Assembly (NCBI RefSeq): GCF_000003815.2
Contig: NC_049983.1
Location: 13,770,240-13,834,239 of the forward strand
Length of the DNA stretch: 64,000 nt
Direction of reading: 5' to 3'
Source of the DNA: Branchiostoma floridae
Lineage: Eukaryota; Chordata; Leptocardii; Amphioxiformes; Branchiostomatidae
Under the pieces are notes generated by a model. It ran no database searches and was not told where the DNA came from. It was given only the letters and a program-made list of their open reading frames with translations. Position numbers and translations under genes: made by a program. Position 1 is the stretch's first letter; each line of letters starts with the position of its first letter. Shown one piece after another: positions 1-10,735 of this stretch.

Positions 1-429
1 CACTAATTACATTCATACCGAGGATCCCCGGAGCGGTCCCACACCCATCTTCAACAACAATTATGCCGCGCTTTGGTAGTGTCCGTCCCCTAAATGTCAC
101 ATCTAATTCACAATATCCCACGAATTTGATTGGCAGCCCGTTCGCGCCTGTCAACTTCAGCCAGCTGGACGCGTCTTTCAAACGTTCCCCCCTGTCCCCG
201 AAATGTGTTTTGAAAAAATTGTAAGTCAACGTGGTCACTTGTGAGCCCGTATCAATCAGGCAAGGGACGGACACACCTTCAAAACCTACTTCGACTATGT
301 CGCATCTCCCAATTGTCCTAGCCATTAGATCATCACTACTACTATTGCTACTACTATTCGAATTCTGGGACACGCATGTTGACGACAACCCTTCCCGCAA
401 GCCTGGTCCCTCAGCCGCGGGCCTATCTA
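1..429 (-). mobile_element. 5' part of retrotransposon pol (retropepsin region), partial
   Basis: The complement reads as an open frame running off the left window edge. Around complement 256-242 it carries the aspartic-protease signature LIDTGSQVT, where Asp-Thr-Gly is the catalytic triad of retropepsins, and a later GILGMNV motif is typical of the protease C-terminal part. The frame is -1 relative to the preceding gag frame and stays open back through the gag stop codon, so pol is probably expressed by frameshifting. Reverse transcriptase and integrase would lie outside the window. The family (Ty3/gypsy-like) is inferred from gag architecture and protease type; it has not been confirmed by comparison. 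Confidence 0.75.
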
Positions 430-1425
430 GTTTGGGGGAGTCTGCATGCTGAAGTTTGGCCTGTTATAGCTATTTGGAACGCCTCTGGGGCAGTTCCTCT
501 GTATGTGCCCCGGCTCCTTACACCTATGACACACTCGTACCCCACCGCTAGGACAGTCCCTTTGGAAGTGACCGGGCTCGTTACACCCGTAACAGATTGG
601 ACGGCCCTGGTCGTCCCATCCCCTGTTAAATCCCTGTCCATAGCTATGGGTCTGGAGCCCGTTTCTTTCCCCGCGGTTATCATATCTGGGGTTCGATTGG
701 TACCCCCGCCCCAGCTGAACTGCTTGGAGCTCCTTCCGCAGGGCTTCAATTGTGCGCCCCGTTTCTTCCCTCAGCTTAACTATTTCGGAAACTAAGGCGG
801 ACTGCTCTTGACTTTGGGCGACCATGTTCTGGCGTGCCCCGACCCCTCGACTGCTCCATTCCCCGCTCAGCTGCAGGGCCTCCTCCCTAATGTCACTAAA
901 CGTACGGGGATTGGCCGGGTCGGCAGACCTGAGGTACTGCCGGAGCTGCCTCTCCAGGTCACGGTCGCCCAGCCCGTCCAGAAACCTGTCTCTGAGCACC
1001 GCGTCCTCATCCACTAACCTACCTCCCCTCCTCCTCTCTGCCCGTTTTAGTATCTCCTGTAGGCTAAGTGCATACTTATTGATTGGTTCTTCGCTACATT
1101 GGTCCCTGGCATAGAATCTGCCCATTATCACCGACACTGGGGCTGTGTCACCGTAGGCTGTCTGGAGTGCTTCCTTAACCTTCTCTAAATTCTTCCTGTC
1201 ATCATCCGACAATACGGCGATCACCCTCTTCGCCTGCCCCTCTAAGTTCCTATAAATCATACCAGCCCTCTGTGCCTCTGGCGTACTGTAAAGGGTGAAC
1301 GCGCTGTCTATCTCTTCCAAAAATTCTTCCACAACCTGCCCTGACGGCGACCCCGAAAACTTCGGCCACTTTCTTTCATACGGCACATACATGACGCTAG
1401 CGGCTGCCTGTGCTCCTTCTTCCAT
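427..1425 (-). CDS. LTR retrotransposon Gag polyprotein with two CCHC zinc knuckles
   Basis: This is an intact 332-residue frame. The N-terminal ~230 residues are a charged, helix-rich capsid-like region (WPKFSG near residue 20, then a run resembling gypsy Gag). The C-terminal tail has two CCHC nucleocapsid knuckles at about residues 278-292 (CYGCNEPGHFQRDCP) and 299-313 (CHRCKEPGHIQRNCP). Such knuckles bind the element's own RNA during particle assembly. The start at 1425 is the first ATG after a leader and primer-binding site. The frame ends at TAG (427-429) immediately after a -1 slippery heptamer. The frame is undamaged, which suggests a recent insertion. It is a mobile-element gene, not a host gene. 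Confidence 0.88.
   Translation of the reverse strand: MEEGAQAAASVMYVPYERKWPKFSGSPSGQVVEEFLEEIDSAFTLYSTPEAQRAGMIYRNLEGQAKRVIAVLSDDDRKNLEKVKEALQTAYGDTAPVSVIMGRFYARDQCSEEPINKYALSLQEILKRAERRRGGRLVDEDAVLRDRFLDGLGDRDLERQLRQYLRSADPANPRTFSDIREEALQLSGEWSSRGVGARQNMVAQSQEQSALVSEIVKLREETGRTIEALRKELQAVQLGRGYQSNPRYDNRGERNGLQTHSYGQGFNRGWDDQGRPICYGCNEPGHFQRDCPSGGVRVCHRCKEPGHIQRNCPRGVPNSYNRPNFSMQTPPN
430..436 (-). promoter_or_regulatory. Candidate -1 ribosomal frameshift site at the gag-pol junction
   Basis: Read on the minus strand in gag frame, the last sense codons before the TAG stop contain C CCA AAC, which fits the X XXY YYZ rule for -1 slippage. Slipping back one base enters the frame that stays open through the retropepsin motif. 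The spacing (stop codon directly after the heptamer) is usual for such sites. I did not establish a downstream pseudoknot or stem-loop. Confidence 0.6.
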
Positions 1426-1743
1426 GATTAACTATATACGAGTACCCACAATCTACCCTCCTTGTTCAACTAAAACAATCTTCTGCCTCCAACCTAACAC
1501 TTCACAACACTAACAACATCAATAACAACACAAGGATAGCTACAGGCGGTCAAACTAACGGTGCATGTGTGTGCTCTCTAGCCCCCTCCCCACAACAGGT
1601 CCACATACCTCGGTTTCGTCGGGTCGGTCGGTGTCGGTCGCCGTGCGGTCTCTCTCTCCCTCGCTCACCGTCCTCCTCTAGGCCCCGGTCCTGGTGGCTG
1701 TTCCCTCCGTGCGTCTCTTGCTAAGATGTTGAATAACAGCAGA

Positions 1744-1760
1744 TCCCATCCTCGTCGCCA
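1744..1760 (-). other. Candidate primer-binding site of the retrotransposon
   Basis: The minus strand carries TGGCGACGAGGATGGGA just inside a sequence ending in ACTTACA. A TGG-initial tract next to the LTR end is what complementarity to the CCA end of a tRNA gives. The position (upstream of gag, next to the LTR-like repeat) fits. The priming tRNA is not identified. Confidence 0.55.
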
Positions 1761-1762
1761 GA

Positions 1763-1862
1763 TGTAAGTGGGGTAAAGATGGTAACTCCCGGTTCTTTTT
1801 GGGAATCTGCTACAAAAGTTCGACACTAGAGGGAAATGACCACACGGACACAAGGCATTCTC
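1763..1862 (-). repeat. LTR fragment, truncated by assembly gap
   Basis: This is the sequence just outside the primer-binding site, opening TGTAAGTGGGG on the plus strand. Bases 1770-1862 recur identically at 3565-3657 after two gaps. Position relative to the primer-binding site and gag makes this the inner end of the 5' LTR of the minus-strand element. The rest of the LTR lies in the gap or at the second copy. Confidence 0.6.
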
Positions 1863-2146
1863 NNNNNNNNNNNNNNNNNNNNNNNNNNNNNNNNNNNNNN
1901 NNNNNNNNNNNNNNNNNNNNNNNNNNNNNNNNNNNNNNNNNNNNNNNNNNNNNNNNNNNNNNNNNNNNNNNNNNNNNNNNNNNNNNNNNNNNNNNNNNNN
2001 NNNNNNNNNNNNNNNNNNNNNNNNNNNNNNNNNNNNNNNNNNNNNNNNNNNNNNNNNNNNNNNNNNNNNNNNNNNNNNNNNNNNNNNNNNNNNNNNNNNN
2101 NNNNNNNNNNNNNNNNNNNNNNNNNNNNNNNNNNNNNNNNNNNNNN
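1863..2146. other. Assembly gap (Ns)
   Basis: 284 undetermined bases interrupt the LTR. No call is possible inside. The 775-bp contig after it (2147-2921) is AT-rich, with no coding or repeat structure I recognise beyond a 20-bp match near its end to 32377-32396. Confidence 0.99.
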
Positions 2147-2921
2147 ACTATTGTGAAAATAAACAATGATTATTTATACAACATTATTTCATCTCAGTTA
2201 GATTGTTTTGTCACAGACGTTTTGTGTAGATTCCCAGTTCACCTCTTTCTATGCATATGAGAAGTCTATGTATTGTTACCCTAGGAGCCAACAAGAAGAT
2301 TTCTTCACCTTACACATTCATGAAATCCCCACAAGAATCATAGACACAACTTCATGGTTGGGTACAAATCTTTAACCTACTTAACAGCAAAGCAGGAAGA
2401 AATTTCATTAAAAACCTAAACTAAAACTTTGGCATTGGCCTCAGTGTCAAGGACAGAACATACAGAAGTGCAACGACACCACTTTTAACTATAGGGCAAA
2501 TGACAGCTTTTATAGAGTTGCTTTTACGACTTGAAAAGCCAAGGGATGTCCGGTACTTATATCAGATAAATGACTAAAATACATGAGTGGAAACATATCA
2601 ATTTATCATAATTTGTTTCGAAGTATAACAATCTAGACAATGGCATGACTGCATGATGGAATCATCAGATCAACAGTGACCTAACCCTATCTATGCAGAA
2701 AATGGAAACATAACTCGATTTTTCGAAGATATGTGGTTGGAAAATGTACTGCAATAAAAAATAGACATTTTGAAATTTCCTGTTCTCAAACTTTTCCGTT
2801 CACTCGGTACACCTGGTGTGGCTACATGTGAAGTGTTATGTACACACCTTGAGTGTATTGTTTTATGACCAAGTTTTATTGCCTTTTATATCTGGACCGT
2901 GGATCCACCATATCTGCTGGG

Positions 2922-3564
2922 NNNNNNNNNNNNNNNNNNNNNNNNNNNNNNNNNNNNNNNNNNNNNNNNNNNNNNNNNNNNNNNNNNNNNNNNNNNNNNN
3001 NNNNNNNNNNNNNNNNNNNNNNNNNNNNNNNNNNNNNNNNNNNNNNNNNNNNNNNNNNNNNNNNNNNNNNNNNNNNNNNNNNNNNNNNNNNNNNNNNNNN
3101 NNNNNNNNNNNNNNNNNNNNNNNNNNNNNNNNNNNNNNNNNNNNNNNNNNNNNNNNNNNNNNNNNNNNNNNNNNNNNNNNNNNNNNNNNNNNNNNNNNNN
3201 NNNNNNNNNNNNNNNNNNNNNNNNNNNNNNNNNNNNNNNNNNNNNNNNNNNNNNNNNNNNNNNNNNNNNNNNNNNNNNNNNNNNNNNNNNNNNNNNNNNN
3301 NNNNNNNNNNNNNNNNNNNNNNNNNNNNNNNNNNNNNNNNNNNNNNNNNNNNNNNNNNNNNNNNNNNNNNNNNNNNNNNNNNNNNNNNNNNNNNNNNNNN
3401 NNNNNNNNNNNNNNNNNNNNNNNNNNNNNNNNNNNNNNNNNNNNNNNNNNNNNNNNNNNNNNNNNNNNNNNNNNNNNNNNNNNNNNNNNNNNNNNNNNNN
3501 NNNNNNNNNNNNNNNNNNNNNNNNNNNNNNNNNNNNNNNNNNNNNNNNNNNNNNNNNNNNNNNN
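2922..3564. other. Assembly gap (Ns)
   Basis: 643 undetermined bases. The sequence resumes with a 93-bp exact copy of the bases that precede the first gap. Confidence 0.99.
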
Positions 3565-3657
3565 GGGGTAAAGATGGTAACTCCCGGTTCTTTTTGGGAA
3601 TCTGCTACAAAAGTTCGACACTAGAGGGAAATGACCACACGGACACAAGGCATTCTC
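3565..3657. repeat. 93-bp exact duplicate of 1770-1862 (LTR segment)
   Basis: Bases 3565-3657 are identical to 1770-1862. After 3657 the sequence continues (TGCTTACACAAAGG...) where the first copy runs into Ns. This is either a second LTR copy or the same locus assembled twice around a misplaced contig. The following 600 bp (3658-4258) contain no gene I can support. Confidence 0.85.
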
Positions 3658-4258
3658 TGCTTACACAAAGGCGTCGCTCTCAAGACAGCCGCACCTGGAC
3701 GTAACCATGGATCAACTGAACTCCCTGAGCAAAAAGCCTTGAATTTATTCATCTTCTTCTAACACCTTATCGCGAGACGTGTGTCTCGGGTTCACTCCAG
3801 GAAGTACCTTTACCATACATATCATAACAGTGAAGAAACCTTTTGATGTCTTTGTTGTTTTTAGAGATGAAAGGGTTGAAGAACTAATGTCTACCTGCTA
3901 ACGAGTTCTATGGCTTCAGTGTGAATTACAATAACACATGGACGACATGATAATGGTTCTTATGAGTTCTGTGTGAAGTACACTAACATATGGGGACTGG
4001 CCCCAGCTTGTAGTCTCCAGTCAATGCAAATTACAGTTATCACCTCAGCGTTATGGCACTGTCACAATCAGCATACTAATTCTAGTCCTAGCAAAATGAC
4101 AGCAAATAATACACAATGAAATACAATATTTTGGTATTCTGCCCTACTTACACTACCGGACATCGTTAAGATTGCTAAGGATTGTAGAAGAGGCCACTTC
4201 GATTTAAGGACGTACTTGTGTCCAAAAATGATTTTACAAACAGTTGTAAAATTAATTC

Positions 4259-4265
4259 TATAAAA
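4259..4265 (+). promoter_or_regulatory. TATA box of the first carboxypeptidase gene
   Basis: TATAAAA lies 73 bp before the start codon at 4338, a spacing that leaves room for a ~45-nt 5' UTR. Strongly expressed secreted digestive-enzyme genes usually have TATA promoters. No equally clear TATA box was found upstream of the second copy. Confidence 0.5.
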
Positions 4266-4337
4266 CCTGTGTCCTTCTTGCGACTGCCACTCTGTCTCCT
4301 GGCGTCCCTTCACCCCAGCGAAGAAGGACAATCAAAC

Positions 4338-7300
4338 ATGAGGACTTTGTTACTCCTGTGTGCCGTGTCCGTGGCGTTCGCTGCCAAGCGATTCGATGGG
4401 TAAGTCATTCTTTCTCTTCTTCACACTTCCTTCTGTTCTCCGAGCAAGAGTATGAAAGATGCTGTTAAATATGCATTCCGTTTTGACTGACTGGTGCTGA
4501 AATGGAATACCAATGAGCTACTGTTCCCAGACATCCACTCATTTTTGCACAGTGCAAATCATTCCATTATCGCGAGTTTCTCTATGATGAAAAGAAAACC
4601 AGAGTTTGGAAAAAAAAGATGAACAACATGATATGGCGGAAACCAGAAACGTTCTGCATTTTGGAGCACATTTGCCTGCAAATGAGCCTGCTGCAAGAAA
4701 TAAACTACCTTTAATACGCCTAACTAGATGCACCGAGCACAGATTATTCATGAAAGTTTAAATATCATTAAAGAAAGAAAGAAAGAAAAGTCAGCATGGG
4801 TGGTGGGTTCGTAGAACATGCTATCAGTATTAGATCTGAGTCAATATTATTCCCCATCGCAAATACGACCATTGCCCTGTTGGTCTGATTTTCCGCTCGA
4901 TTGAAAATGTCCCTGTAACGCCTGTGTCCTTTGCACTGGGCCATGTAAACCCGCATTCGACTGTGTTTGGGCCGGAAGCATTATGTTTGCTGTTTAAGGA
5001 TGTTCCTGCATTGAAAGTTCTGAATCGTAAGAGAAAATGTCGTTGTAGCAAATGGACAACAGTCTTTGTGTCTGGTAGTAGCGATGTGGTGAATAGAATA
5101 CGTATTATGAATAATGAAACCCGAGGGTTTGAGCATTTGGAGTACTGTGTTATAATCCACTTCATATGGCACATACGGCTTTTTAAGCCTACCAACACAT
5201 GTGTATAGGGGTATGATGTGATTAGCCTCCATAGCACTATTAGCAGGCTCTCAGGTTGCTTTCTTTTTTTCGTTCCTTGGGGGATTCATAATACACTTTT
5301 GCTGGCCATTTCTTTCTGTCACTGGGTCGCTTGTGGAGCCGGCCCGTAGCACAAACGAACCAGCACAAAAAATGGTCAGCAAAAGTGTATTATGAGGGGA
5401 AAATGCCCAGAAAGCCTGCTATGGAGGCTATGATATGATATTGACTGTGTCTCGCCACAGAGAACAAGTTTTGCGAATCCACCCGGAGCACGAGGGGCAT
5501 CTGAAGGAGCTGGTGCGGCTGGAGAAGTCCGAGCAGATGGTGGGAATAACTTTCTTACAACTATAATGTACTTAACAGTATTTTATCAATATTGTAAACG
5601 CAACAACCTCGTGTACAGCCCCTAAGTGAAAAGATTCTGTTCCGTGTCGCAGCTTGACTTCTGGAAGGGCCCTACCCACCTGTCCCGTCCCGTGGATGTG
5701 CGAGTGCCCAAGGACCTCCTCAAGGAAGTGAAGACCCTACTGCAGAAGACGGGCATGAAGTACAAGGTAAGCTGCCAGCAATCTTTCACAAAACCAGTCG
5801 TTTCCTAATATGTATAAACATTCTCCAGAAACGTAGGCGTAAAGCAAAATCGAACTGCTATCAGGACATTGTATGCGGTTCTTACGACAATATGTTCGGA
5901 ATAGTACGTGACGTTTTCTGTCACTTCTGGAGAGGCTACAAACGTATCCCGTTAGCTTGTCGTATAGTGACGTTTTCTGTGTGACAGTTTGTCTCACTTC
6001 TGACCATTTTGCCGCACCGCAAAGGTGATGGTCGAGGACCTTCAACAGAGCATCAACATCGAGAGATCGCACATCCGCGCCATCGGCTTCAACTTCGACG
6101 ACTACAACACATATAATGACGTAGGTATTCTACCGTGTATGAAGCGTGCTTCGTGATCTTGATATTTGTCTATACCGTTTCATAGAGCGTGGGCATGAAA
6201 ATGAATTTATTTTATTTGAAAAAAAAAACTATCCTCAATTTTCTAACGCTTCTGACCGCGTCACACTTTCCTTCCGCAGATTAATGCGCAGCTGAACGAC
6301 TTCGCCTCCAGCTACCCCAGTCTGGCGTCTGTCTTCCAGATCGGAACGTCTCACCAGGGCCGCGCCATCAACGCCATCAAGGTGCGAGGATTCTGCCATA
6401 AATGTGTTGAATACACAGTAAATGTGCTGATAACACAGTACACTGTGCCAGGAATAAACACTGAAAGATTATGAAAGATAGTAGCGAGATGATATCATAA
6501 TGTAGCATTTTCCGTAAAAAAAGTATATTGTTTTGTTCGTGCTTCTACGTATATTGTGCTTGTTGAAGACAAGGTAATACATCCTTGTCTTTTGTCTTTT
6601 CCCATTCATGTAACTACATGTGTTAGTTTTACTCTCGTACTTACACAGGTGGGGAGCGCTGGTAGTAACAAGCCCGCCGTTTTCCTGGAGGGAATGATTC
6701 ACGCCCGGGAATGGGTCGTGGGTGCCACACTGCTCTACAACATCAAGTTCGTAAGTACACACACAACTGATATTTTCCCCCTTGTGATTCTAGGCTGTGA
6801 AGTTTTTATTTGTCATGCGTTACGTGCATTTGGAGGTTCAAATTGACAACTTGATCAAGCAAAAAGCGAAGACAATATGCCTACTAGGCTGGTGACAAAA
6901 TGATTCTTAGCTCAGCATACCGTTACGTCATGTGTTGATACCTCTGTCAGCACTGAAAACAACTATGCTTTAAACACAGACAGTTTCATCGATAATTTTC
7001 CGAAAGAATGTACAATAGACCGTAAAACCCAGGAAAAAAGAACAGTTCTGAATGCAAAATATACATTGCAGTTGCTGGAGGGTTATGGCAGTGACAGCCA
7101 GATCACGTCACTGATGAACAGCGTGGACTTCTACTTCGTCCCAGTGACCAACGTCGACGGATACATCCACACCCACACAAACGTAAGTCAGGAAGTCAAC
7201 ATGTACTCAGAACATTTCAATCTTTTAAAGTGGTTTCCATGTTTTGGTTTATTTCTGTTTAGACGCGTTCTTCTAGGACTATGCACGTACGTATACGAAC

Positions 7301-9263
7301 TCCCAAATAAAGCATTTGGCCAAAGACCAAAATTCCATCTAGACAGCATCGGTCATACAATTCTTCAAGATAATGATTTTTGGTCGATAACAATAGTTTA
7401 CAGTTTGACTTAGTTTGATGCCAGCTAATTGGAACTACATGTACTCATAAGAGGGAAGTTGGTATCCATCCTGAATTTCCTTCGGCGGCAGAGAGAGGAC
7501 CGAGGCAGTAAATGTTTAATCTCCAAATATATCTCAGCATTCTGCCACAATTCTCATCAGAAGATCTGCTCGGAGATTAGTAAAAGTTTTGACTCAAGTC
7601 AAGACATCCTTTGTTGCCTTAGTTGATAACAGCTCAATCTGTTGCGTGATTTCATCCATACTTTTCATTCCCAGGACCGGATGTGGCGTAAAACTCGTTC
7701 CGGTCCCCATGGCTATTCCTGGTGGACCGGTGACTGCTACGGAGTCGACCCCAACCGTAACTGGGACGAACACTTTGGAGGTATACAAGCCTACACTTTC
7801 AGACATAACATTAGTGATTATTTTATCTCTGCCTTCCTTCCTTCAATCAGGCCAGCCATCACCGACTTTTTATTACTTAATTTGAATCTACCATCAACTA
7901 TTCTTTTTGTGGTCTCTTATGTTTAGTATAGTTTCTATAAACAAGAACCACGCAAAATATATATAGATAGCATTCATGACTAGAAGATAGAAATAAAAGA
8001 AATCCAAAATTCTTTGTTCAATCATCACACAAAGTGCTTCCTTTTCGTCGATCGTGTTGTTGTAGATGAATAACATAACCTATAGGTCCAGTCGCGGATT
8101 TGCTTCTAGAATGATGGACCAGTTGTGGTTTCCAGGCCCCGGGACCAGCTCTGATCCCTGCTCTGATATCTTCCGCGGATCGAGAGCCTTCTCGGAGGTC
8201 GAGACCCAAGCGGTGTCCGACTGGGTCCTGGCGAACAGCAACAACCTGAAGGCCTACCTGGGCGTACATGCCTACTCCCAGATGTGGATGACTCCGTACG
8301 GCTGGACCTCCGCCACACCGCCGGACTATGAGGAGCAGGTGAGCGGCGCTGCCTCCGACTGTTACCAATAACCCTGAGGAGAAAGGAGTGTTGACATGAA
8401 AAGTTGATCTGTATATCAATATAGAATAGACTCTATTATCGCAGAGATCAAGGTCAGACTGTTGCTCAGGTGTTCTCAGGTGTTCAGCCGAACGGCGGTT
8501 ATACCGGCTATATAGATAAAGATACAGACAGATACAGATGTACTGTAGTCGATTACTAAAACCAATTGATATACATCTACATTGATATTGTGCACCTTTC
8601 TCATCAACTCCTTTCTAAATTTCTTCCCTAGTATGACCTTGCTGGAAGGATCGTGAGCGCCATCTACTCAGTCAATAGGAAGCGCTTCGCGTATGGGACA
8701 ATCACCAACGTCATCTGTGAGTGTTTGGAACAGAGAATATATTTTGCACCGCAAAACATTTACTAAAATACAATTTCGTTACTAACTTTTTCCTGCATGT
8801 CTAGTCTTTATACGTCCGCGAGGGAACGTTTCAATCAGATAACGGTTCAAATGTCGTGTTTTTCCCCAGACGAGGCGTCAGGTTCGAGCTGTGATTGGGC
8901 TTACACCGTGGCCGGAATCAAGTATTCCTACGCCATCGAGCTCCGTGATGAGGGGCAGTACGGCTTCGTGCTACCTGCTAACCAAATCCGACCTTCCGCC
9001 GACGAGTTCTTTGCAGGACTTCTGGTAAGTAACGTGACCTGACCTGGTCTTGCCTGGCGTCAGTTTACCCCTATGGTAATGATATATCATGCATTTTCTT
9101 GTGGTACTGCTGTTTCTTTCTACTTGGTTAGAATGACCATAAGGGAGTTTTAAAAAAAAGTCTCCATGCTGTAATGAACTGACAACTGTGTAACGTGTCT
9201 AACGTTTGTGGTGTTCCCTCCAACTCTCAGGTCCTGGCCGAGCAGGTGGCGGCTGAGTACTGA
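4338..9263 (+). CDS. Carboxypeptidase A-like zinc metallopeptidase (M14A), gene copy 1
   Basis: Twelve exons: 4338-4399, 5461-5539, 5653-5766, 6025-6120, 6280-6381, 6649-6750, 7072-7182, 7675-7780, 8136-8338, 8632-8716, 8870-9024, 9231-9263. All junctions are GT-AG and phases join to 415 codons, the family's usual prepro length. A signal peptide (residues 1-16, [15 protein letters not shown]) precedes a propeptide to about residue 105 and then the peptidase domain. Zinc ligands are His169 and Glu172 (HAREW) and His302 (GVHAYS). The substrate-carboxylate residues NRNW, the Tyr248 equivalent (Tyr354, split across exons 10/11) and catalytic Glu377 ([10 protein letters not shown]) are present. 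Arg residues in the linker (ERSHIR) allow tryptic activation. The residue at the specificity position 255 is Cys, so A-type rather than basic-specific. It is secreted and should remove C-terminal residues from dietary peptides. Confidence 0.95.
5225..5428. mobile_element. 204-bp MITE-like element with TA target duplication, in intron 1
   Basis: The ends are inverted (GCCTCCATAG ... CTATGGAGGC) and are flanked by TA on both sides (5223-5224, 5429-5430). A second, inner inverted pair (5287-5311 against 5370-5394, one mismatch) makes much of it fold back. The TA duplication points to a Tc1/mariner-like mobilising transposase. There is no coding capacity. Confidence 0.75.
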
Positions 9264-9299
9264 GTTTCCACCTGGTCCATCACGGCAACTCTGCCATGA

Positions 9300-9305
9300 A
9301 ATAAA
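9300..9305 (+). terminator. Polyadenylation signal of carboxypeptidase copy 1
   Basis: AATAAA 37 bp after the stop codon at 9261-9263, implying a very short 3' UTR, common in pancreatic-type enzyme genes. Confidence 0.75.
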
Positions 9306-9489
9306 AACTGAAGCTGCTGATATTGTGCTTCATTATTTCACACACTTTATGGTCTCCACTAGAGTAAAATAAGCATCTGCCGCTGTAGTGAACTATCGAC
9401 CCGAACATAATAAAATCACCTATCCAGTTGCAAATACCACTCCAGTAGCATATTACTGTAAGCTTTCAAGACATTTCAAAAATATACAA

Positions 9490-9730
9490 GGCCATGATCC
9501 AGGTCAAGAGACGCACACAAAAAACTGCTGCAGTACCAAGGTCACACACAAGGGGGCCCAAAATTGGCATTGACCTTCGTCTTCCTACACCTACCTACAT
9601 ACCAAATATCATTGTAATCCATCCAGAGGTTCTTGAGTTATGTCGACCACAAATATCCGAAAACACAAACAGACAGACACACAGACAGACCCAAACCTAT
9701 ATCCTCATTTTCATGGAGATAAAAATATAC
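9490..9730. repeat. Dispersed repeat fragment with ACAGACAG-type tail
   Basis: The stretch GCAGTACCAAGG ... AATCCATCCAGAGGTTCTTGAG ends in a run of ACAGACAGACACACAGACAG. A diverged copy with the same order of landmarks lies at about 57150-57275 in an HSD17B10 intron. No coding content. The rest of the intergenic stretch 9264-10735 shows nothing else I can name. Confidence 0.55.
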
Positions 9731-10735
9731 GTTATACTTATTTTAGCGTTAGCTACGTATCCCCTTTCCACTAAAGGCTGTGCCCGCTGGGCGAGCAAAG
9801 TTTTGACAGCTCGCTCAACAATTTTATAATAACGAAATTTTGACGTTTTATGTTTCATGGTCTTTTAGATAATACTTTTACATCTTGAGTCATTTCAAAT
9901 TATGACAGCAAGGGTCGTACAATTTTGGTCGCTACTAGTACTGTCACTCGGGAATTGCTTTAAAGTAGAAAGGGGCCTTGGGAATCTACTGTGCCTGTAT
10001 ATGGCCCTGTCGGCCTTCGGAACAAATCAAACAATATTGACAGTACCCGAAGTACAGGTGACCCTAGGCGCGTGATCGGGCGTAGGTACAGTACGTCACA
10101 TGAGCCCGCCTCGCCGTGTAGGTGCCTCACAAAGCTGTTATACCCCCCGGTAAGGTACAGTAGTACTTTTCAGTATCCCTCAACTAGCCTGAACGTACAT
10201 ACAACCAACTACGTGTCTATCTTTTCAGACAGTCTCATCTGTTAGCGATCCCGATGTACTGCAAATATTTGACATTGTGATATTTTGATACTTGACATGG
10301 TACTGTTCGTAGTGTAGTAGTTTAGTTTGTAAAGCTTTGATAGACTGATCAGACCGAGAAATAGAAGAAACGTTGGTATGGACATGTAAGCATGAGGAAG
10401 CTAGCGGCTACTGGTGTATGTATGTTGAATTCAACAGGCTGTCCTGTATGCAGTAGGTAAACCCTGTAAGGGAACTTTGACCCGCGTTTTGCAAACAATT
10501 AGAAGTTTGTCATGTCATGATTGCTAATGGACCCGGGTGAAAGTATGAGTTTGGTTTAACAACAAGCTTAATTTAACACAGACTTTACATGCAAATAACG
10601 AACAGAAAAGGCGAAACAACACTCTCATATTCACCGCATCTCTAGGCCGGCCTCTGTGTTTGTTAACATTCATATAGACAGACATGTGAGGTTGCTACAA
10701 TGTCTTCATCACTTTGCTCTTTAGGTACTTTCACC

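Noticed and set aside
2150-2900. Possible gene fragment between the two gaps
   Set aside because: AT-rich with no long frame apart from those running through Ns. No motif.
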